Source of the DNA: Lumnitzera littorea
Lineage: Eukaryota; Streptophyta; Magnoliopsida; Myrtales; Combretaceae
DNA length: 64,000 nucleotides
Reading direction: 5' to 3'
NCBI GenBank assembly: GCA_024138015.1
Contig: JAMXBB010000009.1
Span: 9,605,661-9,669,660 of the forward strand
Below the pieces are notes generated by a model. That model was not told the origin of the DNA, made no database searches, and worked only from the letters and a program-made list of their open reading frames with translations. Position numbers and translations under genes: made by a program. Shown here piece by piece: positions 10,673 through 22,319 of the stretch (position 1 is its first letter; the number at the start of each line of letters is the position of its first letter).

Positions 10673-12392
10673 CTCAAGCATAGGAAAATACACTAACTGT
10701 TATTGGAATCTATACGAAGCAACTCTCTTGATGTGTTGTGATGAAGACATGTAGCGATGGTTTTGATTGGACAATCGAGATCAAACAACAACATAGTTGT
10801 AACTATTTGTGCGACTGCACAAACATGACATCTATTATGTTATATTAACTACGCTTTGGGAAAGCGCACCAAGGTTGGAATTTGAAAATGGTAGCTTCCT
10901 CAAGAAGTTTGACCGAAGCCCCTTTAGATCCCCTACCTATTACAACACCTCCTTAGCACAATCGCTTGGGAAACTACTATGCTTGGCATGGGTAGATTAA
11001 CTTAGTTCGACCCTATCAGCATAACTTTAGCTTTGACAGAAATGATCGCACGATACCCCCTTAGACCACCTCCTTTGCTTAGCACCCTTCGCTTCAACAC
11101 CTAACAACTTAGGATATTCACAATAATGAGAATTATGTTAATATTGTTATAGTTTAGTAGTATAAATATTACTCTCCTAACAGAATGCAATAGATTCAAT
11201 GTTTCCCTCCTTAAATTTGTAATGTGATAATTAGTAGAAAGGAAAAAAATGTATGGTTAAAAACTTCAAAGACTATTAATATTATTAACTACCAAGTTAC
11301 TTTTGAAAGTGCTTCGAACTAAATTGAAATGTATTGGTTAAAAACTCAATTGTTAAAAGTAGTTTGATTTAGTAGGAGCTTGAATCAAACAGTTCTAAAT
11401 ATAGCTTGGTTTAGTTCAATATCTGAATCGAACGAAACCTAGCCATATATATATATATACCTATATTTTTGGTTATTATCCTTTGGCTTGGGGTTCTTAA
11501 GAGAGTTGGGATCCTAAGCTAAGCTTTTTCTTTTCTTTTCAATATTATTTTAGTTTAAAATTTGCTTTATGGGTCTCATAAATAATGTACATAAATTTTA
11601 TGGAATTTTGCTTAAGGATAAAACCATAAATAATTGAACTTCAATTTCTTGATTTCTTGATCTATGTCTTCAATTTTTAGAAACGTAGAAAGTTATTTTG
11701 TTAAGGCCTAATAGGAAAGATTCATAAAAATTAGAGTTCCTAAGAGAGTTGACTTGGATCCTTAGGGGTCTTAGCATCGCACGTTAAATTAGCATTGTTT
11801 TTTTTACTTAATTTTTTGTATAGTGGGTTCATGATAGTTTAAATAAATTGTAAGACTTTTTTTAAGAACTCAGGGATATAGAGTATAGAAGTCTTAAGTA
11901 AAGTAACTCCTTAAAATGCTAATGTGCTGATTTAATGACCCTAATGGGCTATTAGCATCTTTACGATCTAAAGTAAACAATATAAATTAATTAAAATTCA
12001 TTTAATATATACTTTTTATATTGTCTCGAGTACGATGTTTAGAATCAAGGAAAGAGGAAAGAACTGTGAGGGAAGAAAAAAGGAAAGAAGGTGTAAATTA
12101 CAAAATGAAATGAGATAAATTTAAGAGGGAAAGTTTTGGTTCAGTTGAAATGATTTATGAGAAAAAAATATTAAAATTCTAAATTTAATCATATTATTTA
12201 AATTCTTGTCAACTCCTCTTATATTCACTCGTTCATCTTTTCCTTAATCTAGCTAAGGAGACACATTAATTCTTTCATTTTATTGTACTTTCCTCTGATT
12301 TCCGTGCCCTCTTTGTTCTTTTCTTAGAAGGGAAAAGGCGAAAATAACTTAAAAAGAAACTGAAAATAAAAGGATAGAAAGGATTGAAAATT
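10673..12392. other. Element edge and AT-rich intergenic sequence
   Basis: 10673-11110 is of transposon-like composition and may hold a truncated 3' LTR of the Tat element, but no match to the left LTR was found. From 11110 the sequence is AT-rich with an (AT)n run at 11446-11459. I see no gene. Confidence 0.5.
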
Positions 12393-12627
12393 TCCCTTCT
12401 CTCTCTTCTTGCCGCTGAATTGTCCTGCGAAATAAATACATCCTTCCTCCTCCACCACATGATAACAACTGTTGAGCTTTTTACTTAAACAAAATGAATC
12501 TTTCTTCAGCTGATTTTTTTAAAAATGTTTTGAGCTTTACTTCTTTTTGCTAAGTTCATCTTCTTGGTGGAGGTGGAAGGGTGTGTTTGTTTCTCGCGAG
12601 AATTCAGGGGAGAAGAATAGAGAGAAC
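12393..12627. repeat. Imperfect inverted repeat upstream of RHD3 copy A
   Basis: The left arm (about 12393-12460) and right arm (about 12559-12627) are roughly 80% complementary over 65 bases; both arms, read in opposite directions, carry a GTGGAGG.GGAAGG.TGT.TTT.TTTC core. The spacer is about 100 bases. It could be a MITE or the footprint of a rearrangement at the 5' break of copy A. Confidence 0.55.
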
Positions 12628-12929
12628 GAAGTGGGGGAACTCAAACGTTTTTATGTTTGTTTTTCCACGTATGCATTTTTTTTAATTATATTATTAGACA
12701 TAATAATATTATATTTCATTAAATTAACTATTATCGATCAGTCAGAAGCATTTGTTACTTAGAAACAGAGATATGACGGTGAAAACACACGTGTGAAGTG
12801 AAACTTAACGAAGTATTAACGAAAAGGTTTGGAATTCCACAGCGACAGTGCATGGCTATTTCTTTTGTTTTTCAATAAGATTCCTTCAATGTCTAGCTTG
12901 CTGTGGTAATATGGATGCCATCTTTTAAG
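12628..12929 (+). other. 5' flank of RHD3 copy A with the end of intron 1
   Basis: From about 12860 the sequence matches the last 70 bases of intron 1 of copy C (60065-60134), including AGTGTCTAGC-type sequence and the acceptor TTTTAAG. Upstream of 12860 the match stops, so exon 1 and nearly all of intron 1 are missing here. Confidence 0.65.
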
Positions 12930-15900
12930 GTGCGAAGAACGGGTGTTACTCGACTCAACTGATTGATGGAGATGGGGTGTTCAATGTCATCGGGCTTGAG
13001 GAATTTATCAAGCAAGTTAAACTGAGTGAATGTGGTCTTTCATACGCGGTTGTCTCCATCATGGGGCCCCAGAGCAGTGGTAAGTAAAGTATCTAGCTTC
13101 ACTGGTTCTCTCCATTCATCTTACATGCATTGCGTTGCCAGATGATCATAGATTCCACGAGTAGATGTTGGATTTTATGTTATTTTCAACACTTGGTGGC
13201 GTGTGCATTGATTTTCTGATTAATAGATGAAGTTAATCCATTCTAGTACATTTGGATGTCATTGTTGCCATCATTGTTTAATGATTGCAAGGATTTGAGT
13301 CTGTATGTTCCCTGTATGCATATAAAGTTTGTTTCACATTTTTCTGTCATCATATTGACAGGGAAGAGCACGCTCTTAAATCACTTATTTGGCAGTAACT
13401 TCAGGGAGATGGATGCTAATGAAGGAAGGTCTGTGTATTGGATGCTTTCTACATTTGGTTAGTGCTGTTTATTATTGAGAAGTTACAGTTCTGACACATA
13501 TAGTTATTAGGTCTAAAACCACAGAAGGTATTTGGCTGGCAAGGGGTGTTGGCATAGAACCATTTACTCTAGTGATGGACTTGGAGGGTACCGATGGAAG
13601 AGATAGAGGAGAGGTGCCCTTTCTTGCTATTCTAGTTACTAGTAATTATAAACATAATCACTCTCAAATGCGTGGCATTGCATATTCCTTTACATGCTTT
13701 TAGCTGTTTGTAAGCTCTGACTAGGGGACAAGTTCTTAGAAACTCCCATTTTTCTCATTGGGCTATTTCTTAGCTCAAGATCCCTCTTACTAATTGGAAG
13801 CAGGTTCCATGGTTCTTGCTCTGATTTTGTTTATCCTAGAGTATTACCTCTTGGTACACATATTATGGAATTATGATCCAGACAATTGGATGTGTTGAAT
13901 CTGGTTAAAATGATTGTATACTTGATCTCTATATGCCATTGGACATATTTTAGATGTAATGTATGCAAATTCTAATCATGCACCAACCTTGCTGGAGATC
14001 ATTCTTAGAACTTGTTGAGGTTTGTGAGTTTTTCTGTTTAAACGGCTGCTTAAATGAGGAGAGATGGTAAAGCTGTTTAGCTGATCCTAAGTCTGTTGTT
14101 TTGGGATTTTTTTTCAGCAGTTTGCATCCAGAGTCACGATAAATTCTGTTTCTGCTCTAATGTTGTTTAAATTTGGATTTATCAACCATCCAACCACCCC
14201 ACCCCCACCACCAACACCCCCCCCCCCAAAAAAAAAAAAAAAACAAGGATCGAGGACTGAAGTAAAACAGTGAATGAGCTTGTTTCTGGTATCAAGCTTT
14301 TCATCTGATGAAGTGTTAGAAATGACATGTTAGACTAGTCAGGATCCACTGCAGCTTCTAATATCTTGTCCATCTTTGTTGTAGGATGATACTGTTTTTG
14401 AGAAGCAAAGTGCTCTTTTTGCTCTTGCTGTCTCGGATATTGTGCTCATAAACATGTAAGCCCTTTTCCTGGCAGTTGTTTCTGCAGTTGGGTTGAAGTT
14501 TCAAGGGGATTTTTGGATTTTTTCCTATCATTTTTCCTTCGTAATTTGACTTTTATCAGGTGGTGCCATGACATTGGACGTGAACAAGCTGCAAGTAAGC
14601 CTCTTTTAAAAACTGTATTCCAGGTAATTACTGCCTTTTCTTTGCTTGAAGATATTACTAATTTTGACTGTGTAATCAATATTTATGATTTTGTATGTTA
14701 TCACAGGTCATGATGCAATTGTTCAGTCCACGTAAAACGACATTGATGTTTGTCATTCGAGATAAAACAATGGTATGTAACTGTGATCTATTTTAATGTG
14801 ATATATCTGTCTATCTATTTCTTCTGCTTCTTGCTATTGAGATTGACTTATTTGATTTGAGGTTAACGTTGATTTTGTCTTGCCCAGACTCCATTGGAAA
14901 AACTGGAACCTATTCTAATAGAAGATGTCCAAAAGGTAACGCCACTGCTTCCTATATAAATTAGTGTGTTTATTTGCATTTTCTTAACATTTAAATTCAC
15001 AATGCCTTTGTATTGCAGATATATGACTCCATGCCAAAGCCAGATGCTCTCAAGGAAGCTCCACTTGGCGATTTTTTCAACGTAGTCTCTGCATTCCTTG
15101 TACTGGATTTCTGTTGTGATTTAATTAAAATTTTTTCAGAAGAAATTATAATATTTAGTTTGTTGCTGTCTAAATTCCTAGGTTGAAGTTGTGGCTCTTT
15201 CCAGCTATGAAGAAAAGGCAGAGCAATTCAGGGACCAGGTATCCATAACTTGGCATCTTGTCCATGGAGAAAAAAATCTTCTTCTTCTTTTTTTATATCA
15301 AAAGAAAAGCCAAAAAGGAAAGCCGGAAATTGCAAGTCACAGAATTTCCAATAGTCCCACCTACATGGTTATTTTGAATATACAAGTACATGAATTGAGC
15401 GGGAAATCTGTTCTTGCTATAATCCTATTTTGTTTTGCAAATGCATTCATGGATTATATTCGGATTATAAATTTAGGAAATTGGTAAATGTTTGATGCAA
15501 ATGTGCTGCTATAGCTCAATTGATGTCTGTTATAGCGTTGATATGATATTGTAATTTCACATTTGGTCCAATAATCAACTTCGTGTGAGCTATATATAGT
15601 GTCCTACTGGTAATAAATGCTGTACTTGCTGCAACAAAATGGTGTTATTTGCGATATCTTTGAGTTCTCTCTTCCTTTTTTTTTTTTAAATCTAATTTAG
15701 TTTTCTCAATAAATTTATTTTCTTTTCTGTGCATTATTATTGAATAAGGTGGTCAACCTACGGGAAAGGTTTTTCCATTCCATTACACCTGGTGGACTTG
15801 CTGGGGATAGAAGGAGTGTGGTTCCTGCTTCTGGATTTTCTTTCAGTGCACAGCAACTATGGAAAGTAATCAAGGAGAATAAGGATCTCGACCTGCCTTC

Positions 15901-18900
15901 TCACAGGGTGACATCAACTTGAATCAGAACTCTCCTTTATAGATGCTGATTGTTGTGCTGATTTTTTTGTCCAATCAATCTTTAGGTCATGGTGGCTACT
16001 GTGCGCTGTGAAGAAATTGCAAAAGAAAAGTGTTCCTGTTTTGCTGAAAATGAGGTAAATTTCTGTTTGATAGACTGATATATCCCTGGTAGTAGTAGTT
16101 TAGTAGTGACTATATGAAAATGATAATGTGTAAGTACTTGTGTAGTGTGCAGGGGACGTGTGCCTGCAATATGGTGTGGATATTGTGCTGATGTGGCTTA
16201 GTTGCTTACTTCTATAAATAGGCAGTGTGGTTAGAAAAAAAGCATGCAGGTATTTTGTAAAAAACTTGTGAGTTAGTTAGTTATGAGCATTATGCTCATG
16301 GACATGCTCATGAGCTTCTAGCTCATGGTTCTAAATTTGTGAGAGATTAGCTTCTAGCTCATGGTTCTCAATTTTTGAGAGATTAGGTTTTTGTAATCAA
16401 TTTCTTCTATAAAAGATCAATAGAATTACTTAGTTTTCTGTTGTTAATCTTTTGGTTCATATCATAGACGTATTTAGTATGTTAAATCTAAACTACTGAG
16501 CTAAACCATCATTTGTCCTATCATTTCTATCCAAAATAATAACCTACCAAATGGTCATAGGAATGGCTGCTACTGGAACGGAATGCCCAGTTTGGACCAA
16601 TTCCTGGTTTTGGAAGGAAGCTGAGCATGATGCTTGACGCTTGCTTATCAAGGTAATGGAATCCGTATAATTCATAGTACTCACTTAATGTTTATCTGTT
16701 CATACTTTTATTTGCATGGCGTTTTCATAAAGCACCATGGTCTTTTTATGCTTGTCATGGTGTTTTATAACGCTTATCTGTTCATACCTTTCTAAAGATT
16801 GCTTATCGTGGTGTTTTCATGCTTATCTGTTCATACTTTTACATTGCCTATCAAGGTAATGGAATCCATCTAATTCATATACTCACTTGCAGTTGTTGTC
16901 TTCCTGCCCAGCTCCCTTTTACAGGGAAAACAGATTAAATCCAGTGACAGAATTCATTAAAGCAAGCATAGAATTGGCTAGTTGAGAGTTCTCTTTTGAG
17001 GATTGTTATGTATTGTATATGTGATATGTACTGCTGGTTATATGATTTAGTTGTGGAACTTTTTGATGCCATCTTGCTACTTCTGTATCCAAGTGGTCTA
17101 AATGCAGTATGTTGGAAGAAGTGGCATAAGAAAATAAGTTTCATTTCTTGGAGAGTCCTATGATTCACAAAACTTGTCATATGTATGAATTGTCCTTTAG
17201 GAGATAGCTAAACTGAAATCACTACAACATCATAACATTGCACCACACTTCATGTATTGTGGATCAGTTTTCTGATTCTCAAGAAACTGCATGTATGGCC
17301 TGAGTGAGATTGTGGCTTTGATCTGTTATTTAAGCCAAAGTGGGGAAAGAAAAAGAAAAAGAGACAGATTGTGGCTTTAAGGAGTAGGGTATTACATAAA
17401 GGGAAGGAAAGCATATTTTGCTTTTATGTTGATGAACATTGATATTTACTCAGCTAGATGAATGCTTGATCTACAAAAGTAAGGAGTAATGATGAGAACG
17501 CATCACTTTAGGAGATGTGACTGATAATTTTACTAGTTATATGGTTAAAGGAACTGATCTTGTATGTGTGTGTGTGTGTGTGTTTCTAAATCTTGTATGT
17601 GATTTATTTTATTGTTTTATAATGGCAATTGACATTTGTATTGAATAACAAACGATTGTGGTACGAGGTAATTTTGATACTTTGTAATAACCTATATATA
17701 TATATATATATATATAAATTTGTGTGTGTGTGTAATTTTTCGGGCATAACTGGTCTCAGGGGCAAAGAAATAAACTTATTAGGAAATGTACCTAGCTTTT
17801 CTTTGCCGCATAATATGGTAAGCATGGCAGCATGACAAATGGCAGCAGTGGAGTAGTTATTTCTACAGCTTATAATGGTGGATTAACTACTATTATTTCA
17901 TTGTCTATCTGAATATACAGTTATAATTCAGAAGCTAAACATTTTGATGAAGGTGTCAGATCAGCAAAGAGAGTGCAGCTTGAGAAAAAGCTGCTCCAAG
18001 TAAGCATTATTAATGTCCTTATCACATTATTGAGATTATTTTATGTTCTGAAGACCTAATGATTTTCTTTCATAAGTGGATTTTGGATTTAGAATCACAA
18101 AATTGTGTTATATGTTCTTCTGGTGTATGAGTAGAAAGCACAAACAACTTTTCTGGGCCTTGCAAATTTTGGCTTTTGAGGCTTTGCATGAAAATTATGT
18201 TGTGTAACTCTACTTAATTTCCCCCCTGAATTAGCTGCATATTACTTTCTATTCTCTCATACTCTACAAGTTGTTGACAGCTTGTGGAACCTGCTTTCCA
18301 TTCCATTCTGGGACATTTGATGTCTTGTACTTTGGATAAATTCAAGAAAGAGTTTGATGAGGTGTCAAATGGAGGTGAAGCATTTTCATCAACTGCTCAG
18401 AGCCTGTCTAGGTCATCTATGGTTATGTTTGAGGAAGGGTGTGCAGGTACGTATTACCATGGGATAGTAATGAGGCATCAAAAATATGAAGAAATAAATT
18501 AAAGAGGTATACAGAAAGATCGGGTGCAGGATTGACATGATCTAAAACTTCTCTAGAATATGTGTAAGCATAGGTTTCCTGCTTGGACCTGCTCGATACA
18601 ACTAAGAACCAACACTGATACCTTTTCTCTATGTTTACGTGAGATTGGTCTGGTGAGTGTGATGAAATGTGTAATTGAGAGAGACATATTTCAATATTTA
18701 TGGGTTCTTTCTGACCAAAGTAAATATCTCACCTCATCTAAGAAAATTTATTCGGTCACCATACCCTGACAGATGCTATTATTGTGCAAGCAAACTGGGA
18801 GACATCAAAAGCAAGAGAAAAACTCCAGGGTGATATTGAATCACATATTGCTTCAGTTCGTGCTGCTAAGCTCTTAGAACTTACCAAAGAACATGAGGTA

Positions 18901-20932
18901 TCGTAATTGTAAGGCTTCTCCTTCTCCTCCTCCTCCTCCTTCTGTCTTTGTATTATAGAAATCTGTGGTAAAACTAATCAGTCGCTGTGGTACCTTCTCA
19001 GGCAAAACTAACTGAGGCACTATCACAACCAGTAGAGGCTCTTTTTGATGGAGCTAGTGATGAAACCTGGCCATTGATCCGGGAACGACTTAGGCATGTG
19101 ACTGAATCAGTTGTCTCAGGGTTCTCCAATGCACTCTCAGTTTCAGGTTTTGACTTGGATGAACAATCCAAAGAAGAGATGCTTGCTGGTTTACAAGATT
19201 ATGCAAGAGGCGTGGTAGAAGCAAAGGCTAAGGCAGAAGCTAGAAGTGTCCTGATGCGCATGAAAGAACGGTACAAAGACACTGTTGGATGTGGGTTGGG
19301 GTTTGGGTCATTGCAACTTCAACGGAAAACCACATTTAATCCTTTTTATGCAGGTTTTCATTGTTGTTCAGCCATGATGGTGAGTCAAGACTAAGAACAT
19401 GGTTTGTGAGTGAAGATATTCCAGCAATCACCAGGGCTGCTTACATAGCGGTATGACATACTTAACTGTCATATATATATTTTTTGGCAACCTGTTATGT
19501 TTATTCTTCTTTTTTTTTTTTTTTTTTTGGTGGGGGTGTTTAAATGTTGGCAGTCCTTGAAACTGCTTTCTGTAATGGCGGCGATTCGCTTGGAAGATGA
19601 GCTGGACGAGATTGAGAATACATTAATTGTTGCTTTGCTGGAACCTCAGAGAATTGCAACAGTTGATCCACTGGCTTCAAGCACTTGGAAAGAGGTTGCT
19701 TTCTTTTTATACTATACTTGTCTGTTGAGATATCCATTGCAGTAAATGGTGATGGTTATTAATCTCTCTATAAAAAAATACAACAATTAATAGTGTGGTG
19801 CTAGCCTTCGAGACAAAGATTATTGATTTGATGATTACTTATTCACATACTTTCAACTTCAAGCTGTAGAAAACTGCATGATTTAATCTTGTAGACCAAT
19901 AAAGAATAGATCCTAAACAGTTGCACTGACTTATCTGCTACATAAACTATTACTTTGGAATTTTTCAAACAAGCATTCCTAGCTTTCTAGGAAAGTGAAT
20001 GTGTACAAATGAGGCCTGAAGCTGGTTTGCTTGATTTTCCTTTACTATGTTCTCTTTTGCTTCTCATTTCTCATCATGTATTGCAGATCCCATCATCTAA
20101 AACCTTGATCACTCCTGTCGAGTGCAAATCTTTGTGGAGGCAGTTTTTGACAGAGACCGAGTACATAATTACTCAGGCCAAATCTGCTCAGGCATGTCTT
20201 TTTTTCCTTCCCCTTTTTTCATCTCAATTTTTTGGGTTCAATGTTCATCAAATGATTCTGGATAGCGATAATTACCAATATTCATAAATCGTCACTTGGT
20301 TAAGGGCCAATCATTGTCAGAGGCTAAGCTTTTTCTGATGCTAAAACATGGACCATGTTTCGTCGGTAATTTCCTCTGTTGAGATAAGAATCTTTTTCAA
20401 CTTCTAGACCAAGTAAAATGGTTTAGTGTGCATCGTTCATTCCGTGAGGACTTCCCTTCTTTAATTGGTTCTTGAGGCTACCAAAATTTTGCGTTTCAAC
20501 TGGATTTGAGTACTCTGGTCCCAGTTTAACCATGGTGGTTTTAAAAGATCCAGCGGCATGTTTGATGTGTTTTATGAAATTACTCATTTTCGACGGTTCC
20601 CGATAAAGCACTCTATTAATAGATGGCTGTTCCTCACCGCTGTGTTTGCTTTTTTTGAGTAGTGGTAGACATGCCCAACATTTATTGCGAAATTATATCG
20701 AATTTAAATTTTATTTCATTCTCAGTATACTTTTTTTCATTTTCAAGACAAGATTAAATACTACAATACCTACCACGTAACTGGTTTATTTAATTTTGCA
20801 ATTAATTTCGTTTCACCCAACATTTTCCTTGCTTTTTAGGAGGATCAGAGGTGGTATAGGAGGTTGGGTACCGTTGCTGGTATTGCAATCACTGTAGCTA
20901 TTAGGTCCGTTGCGTCCAGGACCAGGCGATGA
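12930..20932 (+). CDS. RHD3: RHD3-like dynamin-type GTPase, copy A (no start exon, altered C-terminus)
   Basis: RHD3/SEY1 proteins use GTP to fuse endoplasmic reticulum tubules. Exons: 12930-13079, 13362-13428, 13511-13613, 14385-14455, 14560-14623, 14707-14772, 14888-14935, 15019-15081, 15182-15238, 15749-15907, 15986-16054, 16561-16652, 17921-17999, 18281-18446, 18773-18897, 19002-19270, 19354-19450, 19554-19694, 20087-20191, 20840-20932. They join in one open frame of about 694 residues (family about 800). The P-loop GPQSSGKST, DLEGTDGR and VIRDK are present, as are the helical-bundle blocks (ANWETSKAREKL, VEALFDGASDETWP, LLSVMAAIRL). All exons shared with copy C have equal length. Oddities: no exon 1, so no ATG in frame; the last intron starts with GC; the final exon gives about 30 residues ending in SVASRTRR instead of the two-pass membrane hairpin and tail. 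It may be a pseudogene or a gene with a new start. Confidence 0.85.
16120..16480 (+). mobile_element. LTR-like insertion in intron 12 of RHD3 copy A
   Basis: The homologous intron in copy C is 87 bases but here it is 506. The extra sequence has a TATA box (CTATAAATAGG near 16213), two ~35 bp direct repeats containing TTCTAGCTCATGGTTCT (16315-16385), and an end resembling a Ty1/copia LTR (TAATCAATTTCTTCT). Exact borders and target duplication were not found. The splice sites are unaffected. Confidence 0.5.
17565..17735. repeat. (TG)n and (TA)n microsatellites in intron 13 of copy A
   Basis: A run of TG dinucleotides at about 17567-17582 and a TA run at about 17694-17716 followed by more TG repeats. 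Copy C has a TA run at the matching place (63889-63926), so the microsatellite predates the duplication or arose twice. Confidence 0.8.
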
Positions 20933-21880
20933 ATACTCAAGAACTCCCTCATTTGCACACATTTCAGGGATGAGAGAAACAGTATTATACTGATAAGCTT
21001 TTGCCTTGAAGATCAAATTGATTATGCTCAATAATAGTATTAATCTCTCTGAAGTTTTTATAATAACAAAATTCAAATCTTGTACTAGCTTTTTCAATTG
21101 AAATTATTATATAATAACTCTAATATGTTTGTGTAGCTACTTTGTGGTTTATCAAATATAAACATAAAGTGTTTAGCTGCTTTGTGAAGAATATGAATAT
21201 CTTTGCTTTCTAATTCTATAAAAATAAATAAATTCGGGTGTAATGATATCGTTTCTTGTTGGCAACCGCTAACCAATTTTACTATTGACTTTTTCTATAT
21301 GATTTGACAAAGCAAAACATATGTTAAAACGTATGGGTGGTTGCATTGTGATATCAATCTAATGCACATTGCATATTAAATTTTATTGGTAAATAACATT
21401 AACCACCCATACAAACTTTGTAAATTATATCAACACTCTATCTATTTTTTTTTTTTTTTTTGGAACAATAGAACACCCTATATTTTTAAAATACAACATA
21501 TGTACCTCTAATTTTGTCAATGTGGATGTTAACATAGTAAGAATGTTGATGTGTTATCATTTTCTCATGATTATTAATAATTGTAATTACATATTAATTA
21601 TAAATATGTTAATTGACTTATAATAAATATGCAATAAAATTTGAAAAAAAAAAAAGAAGAAGAAGAAATGCTGAATTTTTTTCTGAATTTCTGTTTTTTT
21701 ACTTTTCTTTTTTGTTTTTACAATATCTGAATTTCTGTTTCCATCCTTTATTTTCATTTGTGTAATTTCATTTTATGACTTCATGTAAATTGTAATTCGA
21801 TAGATATCTTCATATATACGTCTTTAAAGGCACTTATTCTCATTCTCATATACGCACACACACATGTATAGAGAGAGATA
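20933..21880. other. 3' flank of copy A, AT-rich
   Basis: Sequence downstream of the copy A stop. It probably contains the 3' untranslated region, but no clear polyadenylation signal is decisive. A T-run lies at 21444-21461 and a CA/GA microsatellite at 21855-21880. No gene is seen. Confidence 0.5.
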
Positions 21881-22033
21881 CAGGCATTTCTTGGCGTTGC
21901 GAAAGTCGAAGAAGCAGATTTTGTGTACATGCCATACGCTGATGGAAGGATTAACTTTAAAGTCAAGACCTGTCGTATGCATTGCGACAAAATGCTACGA
22001 ATTTGCACCAATGGAAGCAAGTTAATATATTAA
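21881..22033 (+). other. Possible orphan exon, unknown protein
   Basis: A 50-codon open stretch (QAFLGVAKVEEADFVYMPY, then a Lys/Cys-rich part, ending KLIY and TAA) follows an acceptor-like TACAG. Its base composition and balanced amino acids stand out from the AT-rich surroundings. It has no ATG and no recognised family. It may be a gene fragment carried by a transposon. Confidence 0.2.
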
Positions 22034-22319
22034 ATTCAATAATAAAATTAATAAAATACAACAGATGTGTTGCAACAATTTTTCATGATGTTGGTTCGCA
22101 ACATTCAATATTTTCCTAAAGTGAGACCTCGTGGAAAGGACAAGACAAAAAAATTGGTAAAATGGAATATTAATCTCTATGTCATATTTGATTGAAAAAA
22201 TGAGAATTATTTAGTTTCATCAACAATATGCAAATTTTATTCGCCTACATGCTACCACTCAAAAGAAGAATTCTTAGTATCTAGCCACTTATTATCAACA
22301 GTATGTATGATTACTGGTA

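Larger units (their letters stand above)
1..11110 (+). mobile_element. Decayed Tat-lineage Ty3/gypsy LTR retrotransposon
   Basis: The order on the + strand is LTR end, primer site, gag, protease, reverse transcriptase, RNase H, archaeal-type RNase H, integrase, tandem repeats, then an antisense gene. That order, with a second RNase H after the first and an extra ORF downstream of integrase, is the layout of the Tat group (Retand/TatIII-like) of plant Ty3/gypsy elements. Every domain carries several in-frame stops, many of them TAG or TAA where the family has Trp or Gln, as expected from C-to-T and G-to-A decay. The left LTR is cut by the window edge. I could not find a clear 3' LTR; the right border near 11.1 kb is a guess from the change to AT-rich sequence. 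Confidence 0.85.
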
